A DNA stretch of 64,000 nucleotides, from assembly GCA_942159475.1 (NCBI GenBank), contig OW804094.1, forward strand, positions 53,130,966 to 53,194,965, in the 5' to 3' direction. The translations under genes and the position numbers were made by a program. Source of the DNA: Sthenelais limicola. Its lineage: Eukaryota; Annelida; Polychaeta; Phyllodocida; Sigalionidae. The notes beneath the pieces were generated by a model, which was not told the origin of the DNA, searched no databases, and saw only the letters and a program-made list of their open reading frames with translations. This document shows positions 11,169 to 24,100 of the stretch, piece by piece. The first letter of the stretch is position 1, and each line of letters begins with the position of its first letter.

Positions 11169-11405
11169 AAATTCTGATTGGTTGAAAGGGAATCGGATTG
11201 ACATAAGGGATGATGCTCTTTAAAATTGCAATGGTAACCATGGGAATATCTCGTTGCTAAGCAACCAAGGCAGATAGAATATTTTCAATTACATCATTGG
11301 ATTCCTTGGGGCTGATTTAGTGGGGGTAGGGGTTGTCAAATCAAATATATCTATAAAACCTTTGGAAATATGGGCTGATTTCCTGTCAGCCAATCAGATT
11401 TCACC
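11169..11405. mobile_element. MITE-like element with TCTGATTGG termini
   Basis: The left terminus (11169-11189) and the right terminus (11382-11405) are imperfect inverted repeats sharing TCTGATTGG and then TGA.AGG. The length of about 237 bp and absence of coding potential fit a non-autonomous DNA transposon. No clear target duplication is visible. Confidence 0.5.
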
Positions 11406-11629
11406 TTATTTGCACAAATAGGCAGAAAATGGCAATAATAAGTGAAAATAGAAAATGGCAGCCTGCCTCATTTTTTTCAGCATCCTTGAGAACACCCATA
11501 AGAATTAAGAAATTTAAATAAATGTTGATATCAAAAAAGGTTGCCAGACAGTTCTGGACTATCATAAGCTTTGGAGTCAATAAAATACCCAATAAGGCCA
11601 AAATCCTACTCTACATTTTCTCAGATACC

Positions 11630-12180
11630 TCATTTTGTTAGGCTGTTGTAATGTCAATTTTTCAAGCAGGCCTCTGAAAATTGGCTGTTGGGTTCAGAAT
11701 TACACTGGCTTTCATATGTACATTATATTGTGAATGAATTTGAGTAAAATCCTTTCAATGGGGAAGACTTTGATAAGTCATATTCCCTCAAAGGTTTCAT
11801 TTTTAATGGTTTGATGACCTTCAATGACCTTGACCTTGGGTCAGAGGTCAAATAACTGTTTCAAAAGTAAGGGTCCATCATAGGTGGTATGTGTGCAAAA
11901 AATGAAAATTTTATTTTCAATAAATCAAAATATATGGACCAAAAGGCAAAATATTTTGGATGCTTCATTTTTTGGTGACCTTGACCTTTGACCTTTGATT
12001 TTGGCATGTTCCGCCATCTTGATTTTTGTAGACTTTTAGTATGTGACCAATGGGGATGTATAGTACTCGAAACTGTTGAAAAACCTTCTATTGCAATTTG
12101 TTCTAGGTTAGGCCATTTTTTACCCTAGATCTACTGGACTAACAAAGTTATAGCAGTTCGAACATATTCACCTTACCTGT
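11630..12180 (+). repeat. Dispersed repeat copy B (with TGACCT half-sites)
   Basis: This is the plus-orientation counterpart of the 4185-4910 repeat. It carries TGACCT at 11815, 11825 and 11831, and again at 11976, 11982 and 11989, with AGGTCA nearby. Its distal part (CCGCCATCTTG, then AGACTTTTAGTATG, then TTGCAATTTGTTCTAGG) is shared with 34230-34400. Confidence 0.65.
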
Positions 12181-12430
12181 ATATAATGGTGGATTGAGCA
12201 CCCCTTCCAACACCTCTAGCTCCCTCCCTGGTTATTGGTGGGGGCAGGGTCCCCTACCTTAACTTTACTTGCAGATGGATGATATCTTCTCCCCAAGAAG
12301 ATGATATCAGTTATATGTTTAAATTGGACTAGTATTGCTCAGGTTCTAGCAATTTGAACATGGAACTCCGAGCTCCCCCTTTCCTAGAAATGGGGAGGGG
12401 GCAGGGCGTCCTAGCACCCTACAAATGGCG

Positions 12431-12907
12431 TCCAGGCACCCTACAAATGGCCTTACACTTATATTACTTGCATAATAAATTATTACATTTTGTCTACCTT
12501 ACAAATTTAATAACACGAGATATGTACTGATAGATTATTATTATTACAGAAGTTCTAGTGGTTTAATTATTTACACCTTACCTGTTCAGGTGGTAAGAGC
12601 CCCCTCCCTATAGGTACATGATAATTACTAATATGGTTTCATCTCTTTATTCCAAAGTTTATGAAACCAATCATGTTCAGATCGGACAATTATTTCAAAA
12701 GTTTACTTAATTATAGAAAGGCGGGTCAGCCCTATTATAATAGTCCCCACGGATCCCCCCCCCCCCCACCCCACCCCAACCCCCAAGTGGGATGACGGTT
12801 GGACACTAGGACCTAAGCTTTCCTTTGATACCCAAAAACTAAACGTTTGCACAAACCTGAAGTGACTGTCCCTCCAGGCACCCTACAAATGGCCTTACAC
12901 TTATATT
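12431..12907. repeat. 35-bp perfect direct repeat, 442 bp apart
   Basis: The 35 bases at 12431-12465 recur exactly at 12873-12907, and a shorter diverged copy lies at about 12411. The intervening sequence includes a C-rich tract at 12757-12786. The cause could be a local duplication or an insertion with flanking repeats; no terminal structure decides. Confidence 0.8.
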
Positions 12908-13161
12908 TATAAAGCCCTGGACTGCGTGGTCATGAAATGCCATATAAAATGTCAACCTGGTATTTTGCACGATACTGTCTGGACAAGATACATGCATCGG
13001 CATGTGACGCTGAGTTATTATGCCAGTTAAGTAAAGGAATGCATGCATGCATCTCCTTTGGTTGGCCTGGTTAACATTTCCATGATATGCCAACCCGCCT
13101 TTGAATACATTTCAATTATTCATACATTTGTCAGACGATATTCTCGAACTTATTTTAGACG

Positions 13162-13509
13162 ATGAGCAGGACTATTACTGTGGTATTTGTATTAATCTTT
13201 TCGCTTTTATGGATGGTCATTACGTTACCAAAGCAAGACATTTGGTGTATTTCTCATAGATGCAAAGGTTCTAAATCATTTCCGCAACATATTTTATCAG
13301 ATTATATTGGCTTCAAAAAACAACATAAGTTGCCGGTATCATGGCTTTCCGACTTCAAAAATAAAGAGCTATTACCCGAATCAACCATAAAGGATTTCTA
13401 CATTAAGTCACCCTGTGCTTTTCATAGAATGCGTCACCCATCTTGCGCCATCCTTAATAATAGCTATAACATTAACTCACTAAACCTTAAAAATCATGTT
13501 AAATGTTAG
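13162..13509 (+). CDS. Candidate small secreted protein, 115 aa, unrecognised
   Basis: This single open frame runs from ATG at 13162 to TAG at 13507-13509. Residues 5-22 form a strongly hydrophobic stretch after a basic N-terminus, which looks like a signal peptide with cleavage near residue 23-25. The remainder is basic and polar with five cysteines (29, 34, 85, 95 and the last residue) and no second membrane segment. I recognise no family. TTATTTTAG just before the ATG could be a splice acceptor for a 5' UTR exon. It might instead be one exon of a larger gene or a chance frame in AT-rich DNA. A neuropeptide or cysteine-rich secreted factor is possible but is speculation. Confidence 0.33.
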   Translation: MSRTITVVFVLIFSLLWMVITLPKQDIWCISHRCKGSKSFPQHILSDYIGFKKQHKLPVSWLSDFKNKELLPESTIKDFYIKSPCAFHRMRHPSCAILNNSYNINSLNLKNHVKC

Positions 13510-13762
13510 AAACTTGTATGTGTGTTGGTACTGCTATTATCGTTATTAACAGTGTTACTGCATTATTCTCAGATTATCTGTTTGATAGTCACCTGTGGGG
13601 AATCACTCCTATCTGTGATCATGGCTAGAGGGCATTATTTAAACTACGGTTGAGGCGGTGGTCCTCCGCCCCCTCGGAGTTGTTAGGTATGCCCAAATCG
13701 AAGAAGGAACATAGTTCCGATGGTGGCGTTGCGTACACTCAGTAGTGAATGCATACATACAG

Positions 13763-13860
13763 GTTAACTAACGAGTTGGTTGAAGGAGCGTGAATATTGC
13801 ACTCGTTGCTACGCAACTCGTGCAATATTCTAAGAGACTGAAACCAACGAGTTAGTTAAC
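13763..13860. repeat. 98-bp foldback with nested inverted repeats
   Basis: The outer arms (19 bp, 13763-13781 and 13842-13860) are perfect reverse complements. The inner arms GAATATTGCAC and GTGCAATATTC are also perfect and enclose a short loop. The overall cruciform-capable structure resembles a minimal MITE. Confidence 0.85.
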
Positions 13861-13978
13861 AGATTTATTATACATGCTTTCAATCATGAAAATAGAAAAG
13901 AGTCGACACATAAATTTGAATTTTACCGGTAATCTTAGCAAAAAAACTGATTGGTTGCCATGACAACCCCACGTAAAT

Positions 13979-15342
13979 CACTACACTGTCCCGCGCAACG
14001 TATCCGCGCGATACGAAAATGAATACGAATTTCTTGTACCCACTTTTGATACGATTTTTTTCGTCTCAGCGTATTCGGCGAGGTAAATAATAACCTGGGA
14101 AAGCTAAATCTCTTAATCCCCGGTGTGCGGTGGTGCGTTAAGAGTTGGCGCATCTGGCGCATCTGGAGTGCGGCAGTGCGTGAAGGAGTGTGCACTCACC
14201 CATTACAATGTGACAAAGCAGAGAAAAAAAACTTGCCCATGCTTGGGTTCGATCTAGCAACCTTGTCATTTACAAGCAAGTGATTTAACCATTATACTAT
14301 ACTGAATCAGCTATCAACATGGCCTCAACTAATCAATCTGAATGCTAATACTGTGTCAGAACAGAAAGATAGAGAACAGAAAGAGAAAGAGGGGGAGAGG
14401 CAGACAGGAGGATTGCAATTGAAAGTAAGTAAGAAAGAGATGGGCGGGAAAGGAGAGGAAGAGCAGGGAATATTTTTTTTCAGGAATATATATTGAATAT
14501 ATCCAGGTATATGTGTGATGAGTTACAGGAAAATTTGTCACAATATAAAAAAAAACTCAAGAATATTGCTTTCAGCTTTAGATAGCTCATAACTCCCTCA
14601 AAATGCATCCGATCTGAATATAAAAATTATCCCATGAACCCCATGAATGTCAGAAAGACAGCCATGCTGATGCCATGCTAATCGGACGATTAGTTTCTTC
14701 GTAATAAATTAATTTCGTCGGCCGCATCAAGTCGTTCGAATCGATATAAAATGTATTTTATATCATTATTATATATCAATATTTTTAAGTAATTTATTCA
14801 CAAGATCTCTTTGTTGGAATGTTCCTATTTTTGGAGGAGTCATTCCTCTTAGTCATATGAATAGGTGTACCAAATCTTAAGACATTGCATTGAATATAAC
14901 CTTGTGTTTTTAAGGTTATCGTATAGAGTTACTTTATTAGTGGAATATAGAATCACCCGACTTTATCCTACATGTATTATAGAATATGAATACACTATAA
15001 AATGGTTTTAGCTGTACCTCACTTTCCATTGTGATGGGCTTCTTGAAGGTGTTAAAGCATTGCAATAACACCCACTCAAGCGTGGTGCGTCCAAGCATGA
15101 CCAGACCAACAGACATTGAGGAGCCATGGCCAACATCCAAAAACGGAGCGCGAATACGGAGCATATCATATTTCGTCTCCGTGATTCAAATGACCGTTTT
15201 TCGTATCAGAAGTTCAGGCAATTTCGTCACCACTGTTCACCAGTAGCCTTCGCGGTGCTCTGTAGACAAAAATCGTCTCAATGAAGACGAAAAAACTTGC
15301 CGCTCCGTATCGCCCGGGTACGGTGCGCGGGAGAGTGTAATG
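13979..15342. mobile_element. Possible non-autonomous DNA transposon, ~1.36 kb, with GC-rich inverted ends
   Basis: The 37 bases at 13979-14015 and the reverse complement of 15306-15342 match at 32 positions (core TCCCGCGCA...GCGATACG), and similarity fades inward through a TTTTTTCGTC block on both sides. The ends are GC-rich islands in AT-rich sequence. No transposase frame was found between them. The interior holds a tRNA-like relic and a purine-rich tract. The exact termini and a target duplication were not identified. Confidence 0.5.
14231..14313 (-). pseudogene. tRNA-derived relic (SINE head or tRNA pseudogene)
   Basis: On the minus strand an A-box-like AGTATAATGGTTAAATCA is followed by an anticodon-loop-like CTTGTAA (UGU, threonine type). 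A B-box-like AGATCGAACCC comes next and then, immediately downstream, a run of eight T (14223-14230), which is a Pol III terminator. The acceptor arms do not pair and the T and anticodon stems are degenerate, so it is not a functional tRNA. It could be the head of a tRNA-derived SINE. Confidence 0.5.
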
Positions 15343-15345
15343 AAA

Positions 15346-16792
15346 TACGCACTATGCGTAAATCACTCTAGATACGTTGTTTTCAGAGCAATGCGTGTAT
15401 AATAAAACGTATTATGTATCCAACCTTGTTTCATATCAAATGCATATATAATAAAGGAGTACCGGTACATCATATTATAATTTTATGTTTTTCCCCCGAA
15501 GTTCAACTACGATAACAAGAAGAATGACGTTGTTTGCGAACTGTGCATCGTATGGTGAGGAAGCACGATTATCAGCAGCTCATATAAATATGCACAGGAT
15601 ATATCCCAAATAATATACCCACTACCGCTTTCACACTACAGCTCAGATAGCGCTTCCAAACCGAAGCGAAGCGAATTCTAGAAACAACAGATAGTAGTGT
15701 GAACAGAAGAACGATGCGCATTCTGTAGTAATGTGAACAGAACCGTTTTAGGAAATCAGTTCCAATGAAGCAGGGCGGAGGACGCCGGTTCCAAGCTCCC
15801 CTATCCCTGTACATCCGCAACTGCATTTCATCATACTTGCTCATGATTGATGATTATGCTCCTCTGGGGTGAATTCCTATCTATCAGCTACTTGCCACCA
15901 TCTATCACAGATCCTATAATGACATAAATGAAATGCGACCAATAAAGGCGCGTTGAAACACGACCCAGATTGTGTGCAGTGCTAGAATAGATCCTCGCAA
16001 GGCGGGATGGCTATACATTATAGTTAGTTAATCTATTATATTTGACAGTTAAGTGGAATGGTTAACAATTCTACACCCTGTGTACATTTGCCTCCTGCCC
16101 GGTGGGTCTGTTACATGTCTTTCAATCTTAAGATAACAAGCCATCAGCCCCATTACACTTCAGCATTAGTTGTTTTCACCAGAACCATAACTAATTTCAA
16201 CGAACCCACTTTTTCATACATGTGGTATGCCTGCCCAGAGCAATGGGGATGAACCCTCATCAGAGATAATAGGACTTGTCTGCATCGTCCTCCAAAAATA
16301 TATGCACTTCTAGGAAGTAGCAATTATACTACGAGACAGTAGACGCCATGTGATGCAACAATAAATCATCTTACTTTAACCGGTACTGTTAACAGTATTT
16401 TTACATGAAATCCTAGCGTTTCTGAGAATCAACAGGGAGGTCCTTGACCTATTTATGCGATATTCGCACCAAGAATCGCTTTGGGAGATGAACAAAATAA
16501 GGCAAAACCAATAACACACTACAGGAGCAGGAGATACTTTTGATAATATATTTTTTCCTATAAATGTGTTTGCCTTATCACGCTCAGTATAAAATGTTGG
16601 AATAAGCTCTTGGAACAAACCCACCAAAATAATTCCCTTCAACTGATGTTTATCTATGCATTTCAAACCAGTCTAAAGCTGTGATCTGCTATTAGTTTGC
16701 TGGTACATATTGTGCTTTTCTTTCGCTCTTCATCCGCCTATATTTTTAGCGCCGTACAAGCGCAGAGCGATTTTACTGGTTCGCTTGTTTCC
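15346..16792. other. Non-coding interval with no recognised gene
   Basis: There is no supported gene. A block at about 15625-15780 contains inverted CTTTCACACTAC / TAGTGTGAACAG motifs that may be another small foldback element. Confidence 0.4.
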
Positions 16793-16920
16793 TAAAGGCC
16801 CATTCACATTACAACGGCCGATTGGTGTACGGCCGCCGCACGGAAAAAAAACACAATGTTAAAGTATTACAGCCGGCAAGAATCGGCCGGCTGGTCGAGG
16901 TAATGTGAAATGGGCCTTTA
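16793..16920. mobile_element. MITE copy 1 (TAAAGGCCCATTCACATTA family)
   Basis: This 128-bp element has terminal inverted repeats AAGGCCCATTCACATTA and TAATGTGAAATGGGCCTT flanked by TA. The interior is a second palindrome built on CGGCCG. A second copy lies at 23941-24062 with about 85-90% identity by eye. TA flanks suggest a Tc1/mariner-type mobilising enzyme, which is an inference. Confidence 0.85.
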
Positions 16921-18153
16921 TGAAATCAATAGCAAGTCCCTTGGTCTGCTCTCACTGTGCCTGTTCCTCAGTTTTTACCACCTTCATTTAAAAAAATGAT
17001 TCCAAAAGAGGAGAGTCAAGTCTGTAAGATGTATTAGTTTTGTAATTCTATAAAGATAAGTTTATTCTAATTCAGCCTTTCGAACACGTCCGAAAATATA
17101 CGGCAAGGACGACTGTTCTGACCTGCCTGAACTGAACGAATCGAGCTAAGAAATGTGAAGATATCGTCATATTTATATCTTCATTGTGCTCGATTCACTC
17201 ATGATGTTCAATTAAATGCACTTAAATGAATAGTTGAACCCATCGTAGAGAAACATACCTTACATGCTTTTAGAGCTCTTTTTCTTAGCTTTCCGAATTT
17301 CTACCTTATGTTGAGTTCATTTGGAAATAGCCATTAGCCATGGCATTATTTATATTGTTATAACGATTATACATATTAGTAAATTATTATTCATCTATCA
17401 TTAGGCCTATTATAAAACAATATTAGTATAGCGCTCGTACCAGTATAGGCTGCTCATACGAGCTTAAAACATATGGTATACATACAAAAGATTCCCTTCC
17501 ATTGATTTTCTCATAACATGTTTTTTTTAAATGTAGCCAAGCTTTTAATAATTGAGCACATCATCTCTCCGTGGGAATAATAAAGGATTACTGCGTCGCA
17601 AATTTTCAGCAGTCAGTGCAATTTCTAAATTATGGCGTAAAATACCCAAATTAACACAAATAGTGGCCTATTTTAATGGTTTATACTCCATATCCCGCAA
17701 TTATCTTCATCGATAACCACATTCACTATCCTATCGAATGCAGACGAAACAAAAGTACTCGTAGATAAATATTTTTCACCTATTGTATGTCAAGTGTCAT
17801 GGATATTTGGCTGAATGGAAGGTTGATGTTACATTATCACAGGTATCAATATCCTTTCACAAACTGAACATCTATAGGCTCTCTCACTCCGTTATGTCCG
17901 GAAGGACAACCCAGATATTTATATATTATATGATATATATATCCTTACTGCTGTACCTGAAACTAATGGATGTTCACTTGGTGATAACCGGGGATTTAAG
18001 GGAACACACGTAAAAACAAATTTAAGGGCTACTCTTAGGGTAATATTACTCTAAGGTGTACCACTCCACCAGGAAGTAAACGTTTATAAGTTTTAAATCA
18101 AATTTTCCCTTTTCACAGAGGAAGTGACAATCGTTGGATTTGGGTAAATCATA

Positions 18154-18168
18154 ATGGGTCATAATAAG
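18154..18168 (+). CDS. M13 peptidase exon 1 (initiator, five codons)
   Basis: ATG GGT CAT AAT AAG is followed by the donor GTACGT. It joins in phase 0 to the acceptor TTTCTCTCAAG at 20634, giving an MGHNK-SRK start. An alternative acceptor at 20611 would need a phase-1 exon that I could not find. A further acceptor-like CTTTTCACAG ends at 18119, so the 5' UTR may itself be split. Confidence 0.55.
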
Positions 18169-21100
18169 GTACGTTCATCTCATAATAGTACCATATTATT
18201 ACTTACATGTATATTACCAGCCATCATCGCTGAGCTTATCTCAGTATCTGCTTGCCTGCTTTTTCTCTCTCCCTCTCCCTCTTTCTCTCTTTCCGTGCAT
18301 GCTCACCGTAGACCCCACTACACGGTGCAGGGCTGTAGCAAGAATTGATTAGCCACATGGCAAGCTGGAATATTTGGCAGCCGCGTACACTTTGTGGTAA
18401 TCGAAGTCAGTGGAGCATGCCTGGTCAGCCGTTATTTGCACCGATATGGAACAGTCGATAAAAGATCCGCACCTGAATCATTCCCGCTTCCTGACTCACT
18501 GCCTTGCCTGCCCCTCCCTATAGAGCTGCACCTCCACCCCACCCAACACCCTGCCCAGCTGGCTGATCAGCAATGAGCAACAAGTGTTGTATTGGTACAG
18601 GTGGGGTAGATGGGGCGGTGGGGATACACTCAATTCCCGTACGTATAGTACCTGTACTGCTTCTTTGCATAAGCATGAGGGCTAATCAGAATTATACCGC
18701 ATCATATCGCAGATAGAAAGAAAACTATTCATTCAATTTCCTCATATATCCCATAAAAGAACAGGAAAGACATCACATGACGAATACTATCATGAAAATA
18801 AGTAGATGTTGATAAGCATACATAGTGCGAGTTGCTCTCCCACTTGGAGGCCAAGCAATATAGTTATCCCGCCACTGAGCCCCCTCACCTCCACGCTCTG
18901 ATAATTGTGTTGGGGTTTTTTGTTGCACCAAACAATTCGATAACGAAAAGCAACCATAGCAAATGATGCATGTCTGGGACATCCCCAAATAACACCTCTC
19001 TTGAAACTGCTCTCTAATCAACTCATTTCCAACTTGCATTATTGGCGGACTACTTACGAAGAGCAGGTTGCTGTCAAAATTGAATCAATTAACTGTTTGG
19101 ACAAAGTGGATTATAACCCAATATGTCACACCACACTATCAATGGAATATCTAATATTTCTGCCAGCTTTGACACTATTGATGAGTTGGCTTCGATGAAA
19201 AGCATGGAGTACCCTGTGACAGGTTCGTGTTAAACATTATTTTGACAATTATTGCATTGGCGTGTAGATCATAGCAGGCACTGGGCATTTATCACACTTT
19301 TGCTATTCACAAGATACTCCTGAGATGAGGAACAAGGTGCAAATTAATCAAGGTATGAGTATATAATATACGTAGCCTATATATCGGGGGAGTAAGGGCT
19401 GTGCACAGGATTGTCATGGGATGAAGAGTCCCGTTTATCAGGCATGTGTATCACTCGAGAGTGAATTAGCATATATGTTTCGTTTGGGTCGGTATCATAT
19501 CATATATTTCATGGAAAGGTTCAGAAGAAATCCAGTATCATGGGTGTCTTTCCGTAAATTCAGTACATATAGCTAGATATTGATCTATCGATTTGTTTTG
19601 AACTACTTGCTCGTTTACTTGGCATGGGACGATGCTTGGATTGTAAATGCGTGTATAGAATTGCGTCTGTATTTCCCAATTAAGGCTTAAAAATGACTGA
19701 TTAATTAAAACGATGTCCGTATATCCCAGCGGAATAGAAGTGAAGTATGTTCTAAGTAGATAGGCCGCGCATTGGATGAAAAAAGAAACTGTTAGCAAGA
19801 GCAATTGAATCACACACGCAGTTCTTAACCTTGAGTACAGTTCTTACGTTGTACTACGACTTGGAAATAACAAGTAAGCTTAAAGAATAAGCGTATCTGT
19901 GATTGGTCAATATTGCCGTCATTGATGACGTCAAACCTATTAATGACGTCAGTGCTTCTGGATTGTACGGGTACAGAAATCAACACACTATTAAATGGGC
20001 GTACCGGTGTTCTCACTCGCAGGAACCAATTCAGTTGTAGCATAAACCCACAAAATTAATACGTTATTTGGAAACGTAACCAAAGCGGTTGCCTCATAGA
20101 AAATAATATTGGGTGCCTTTCAAAATGTTAACTCATCCTGAATTTACAATGATTACATGTTAACATTTTAATGATTATAATATTAGCATCGATTTATATA
20201 GTGAGAACGGTTTGCTGGTTTGGTGACAATGACATTGAACCGCAGATATATTTATATACATTGTATATTATGTGTGTGTGTATGTGAATAAAAAGTTGAA
20301 GTAGGGATATCTAATGAGGTTTTGTCTCTATAGTACCGGTATATTTGGTTTGTTGCTGTTGGGTTGTGCTTTTTTGATTTATTGATGTGTCAGTGGTGGT
20401 AGCAAATTCTAACATGTGTTTTTTTTATTAATTTGTTACTGGTGGTAGCAAATTCTAACATTATTAATGGAAAATAACAATTGCTCCACAGTTTTCAATA
20501 TACAAATTAAAAAGAAAAATCAATACGTCAGATGTGTGCTGAAGAGGAAATTCTGCGGGAGGCTGGCTCAAATACCGAGGGATTTAAACTAATTAATTTT
20601 TATGTGATCAGGCGCAAGGTGTATTTCTCTCAAGTCTAGAAAGACTTGTGGATGCACAAGTAAAGAATCGGGCCTGGTAATTGTCATCGTTCTCCTCGTC
20701 CTGCTGTCTGTCAGCCTTATCGCATTGCTCCTGTGGTTCCACATGCAAGATACACCAACTACTGGATGTAGACCCCAACCTGTGGTGGGTCCTGTGCATG
20801 ACGAGGTGAGTGCATTTATATATTTGAGGTGTTATACTGCATTATAATATCAACAGGATAACATGTAATAAAGGGATGCGATACCATCTACCGACAAATG
20901 TTCAATTCAATCTTGCAAAAGTATGTCAAATGGTTGCATGTTTGCATTTGAAAAAGGGTTTCTTGATATCAACATTTCCTGTTATTTGATACACAAAAAG
21001 CAATTGCTCTATTGTCTCAACACTCTTAAAATCAAGACATTCTGCTATGTCTTTCGAAGGTGGTGCAAGAAAAGGACTGTTTTAGCCCAACTTGCATGCA

Positions 21101-24100
21101 TTTATCCTCGCGCGTCCTTTCCTTGATGGACAAAAGAGTAAGTCCATGTGACGATTTCTACCAGTTTGCGTGTGGTGAGGGAGAAAAAGGCAGCTATATA
21201 GCATGGCAGGCTCCCACTCAGTCCGCCTTCAAAAAGGCCACTGATGAAAACGATCGCAGGATAAGAGAAGTAATCTAGTTTTGCGCAATTGTGTCAAATC
21301 ATACATTGTTATAGGATAGACAGACTACGTTAAACAAAAAAGAGAACACATCTACACTGAACAGGATCTGTAGCATTTGTTTATAAATTTGTATCTTACA
21401 GGGAACTGGACATGATATAATTTTTCAAATATTAATTTAAACAAACATCGTCTTATCACTTACACTGTTTCCTACCGATAAGCAGTTTTTGGTACATGTG
21501 TGTGTGTGTTTGACTCTACACGACTTTACTCTTCTACTCTGAATAGATCCTGGAGGAGCCAGGGTATCTACTAAGGGGGTCGAACTCAACAGCCGTAATG
21601 AATGCAAAAAAATATTATGAGTCTTGTTTGAATCTTGCTATTACTGAGAAGGAAGGGCGTACAACAGTTTTGAAGGTATGTTCTAAATTTCAATTCTGCT
21701 CTAAAACTGAACTGTTTCCATTTATAATTGGATTAGTAAGGGATTGTGGGAGGACACATGTTATCATTGTCACAGCTGGGACTTCTAATATATCTTACTG
21801 CATATAACTTAAATAATAATGTAACCAGGAGTGCATCTGTCATACCAGTACTTAAATCATATCAAACTAATATATATTTTCCCATCTTTCCTAAGTAAGT
21901 AATGTGCACTGCTATTAATGCAAATTTACACCCCTATATATAGCTCATTGAAAACTTGGGTTCGTGGCCACTTACAACGAACGATTTATCAGGGAAATTT
22001 AATCCCCAAAACTTCGATATAGAAATGCGCTTGGCAAAAGCTTTCAGGATGGGTTCTTTTCCGATTATGGTGATGGCAGTAGGACAAGATCCATTCAATG
22101 ATACATGGACTTCTTTGCAAGTAGGTATACTATTAAAATTGTTAACTATACTTAACGATATTTCATTCGTTTGTTCTCGTTTTAAAGAAACTATTCTTTG
22201 GGTCTATAAGACAGGATATACATTCATTAATTATTTGTTGTTCTACCAGTGCAGACTTTGTGTATTTGATCTATAGATTGTCCGGGTCACATATTTTTAT
22301 TTAGAGAGCAAAATCTAGCACGCCTACTCTAATGCCACATAATTTCGTCAGCTAAGAATACAGTTTTTATGATAAAAACGCATTCGTGACATAGCCCCCG
22401 TTGAATAACAATCTGCGAGTATCTTTTTCAGTGTTAATATTGAGCTCGCTGATTATTACACAACGGGGGCATAGTTTTAAAATCCAAAACGAAATTTTTG
22501 GACTCCATAATTGATCCGTCTTCTTAATTATCAGGTTGGACCGGGGACTTTCCAAGTAACCAGTGATCCAGAGAAACTTCAGACTGAAAGAGAGTCTTTC
22601 ATTCAGTTCTTCACTGATGTAACCGAGAGTTTTGGGACAAACCCAATGGCTGCCCGAGAGGCTGCCAGACAAGTGTGGGATCTAGGCGTTGAATTCTCCC
22701 AGGTATTCAACAGCTTTTTAAATATTCGGCGCAAAGATTGTGATATGTGAGAGTACTGCGCAATAATGAACAGTCCCGCAAACTGATGTTTAACAAAATA
22801 AGATCTATATAGACTCTGAATATATGGGAGTAGTTTTTTTGGCCAAAGACCGAACCAGAAAGAGCAATTTTGTGTTTGATACTTGCGAATACAATCTATT
22901 GTTTAACGATTCCTTAGGTAGCAAAGGGACAAGTCTGGAGAAATACTTTAGATAACATCGCCACGCAAACAGCAAGTGAATTCAGTGTTGCCACCAGAGA
23001 TTATGTAAGTAATGACCTGGAAATATCAATACTGTATAACGGTTACCCACTTGTGATTTTAAACTAGACAATAGGCAATACTAGCAAAGATAGTCCAACT
23101 TAGTATGGAGAATCTTTGATACTAGGGCATTTGCTGAAAAAACTGAAATTAGGTAATTGTCCAGAAAATTCTCATTGAGTTATATTCTGAAAAGTTTGAA
23201 AGTATAAGGGATAGATGGGTAAAAGTGGGGTATTTCCCAGTGTAATGCCTTCCTGCAAGCCTAATAATTATAGCAAATATCACCTCTAGAATAAGTGTTT
23301 TAGAGAAAACTGAAAAAAGATTTTATTTCTTCCTAATTAGTTTCTACTGATTTATGGTTACCCTCAATATTTGCTTGGGTTTTATTATCAGTCTATCAGA
23401 TGAGATCAGATTCGATATGTAAATGGATTTCTCGGCCCTGGAGTAGGCCAATCACTACTGTCCTAATCCTAATAGCATTTTAGTGTGAGTTTGCGGTCAG
23501 TTACCCTTTACTTTGAAGGAATCTGATAGGCTCTCAGCCTAAACAGTTCTGCGCAGTTTATCCAACTACAGAAAAAAACCCATAAATAGATGTCATCCGT
23601 CGGAGGCTTCTCAGACCTCTAACCTAGATAATCCCCAAACAATTATCATTATCAATAATTGAACGAATCCGATCCAATACGGTGTTGTCCAACCCCAGCT
23701 CTGTAGATTTTAACTTTCACTTGGTTGATTTGCAGCTGGATTTTAGTAAATTGGTTCGTCTGACATTTGGAGAAGACATCCCAGAAAATGAGAAGATACT
23801 TGTTCTCCAAGAAGATTATTTCAATCAAATAGGACCCATTATAAACAGGGCGGACAAAGAGTAGGTGAAACCTTAGACACAACTCTTGTCAGGCTAGTCA
23901 AACCTCTGAGTATGCTATAAAAATGAGTAACACAGCTCCTTAAGGCCCATTCACATTGCAACGGCCGATTGGTGTACTGCTGCCGCACGGCAAAATACAT
24001 GTTAAAGTATTACAGCCGGCAAGGATCGGCCGGTTGGTCGTGGTAATGTGAATGGGCCTTTACAATGGACCTACTCCCAAAGGAAATAATCAGAGATGGC

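Noticed and set aside
14231..14313. Functional tRNA-Thr gene
   Set aside because: The A-box, B-box and terminator are recognisable, but the acceptor stem does not pair and the anticodon and T stems are degenerate; called a relic instead.
20467..20589. ATG at 20467 as the start of the peptidase
   Set aside because: The frame ends at TAA just before exon 2, and no suitable donor in the right phase was seen; the exon at 18154 joins in phase with a better acceptor.
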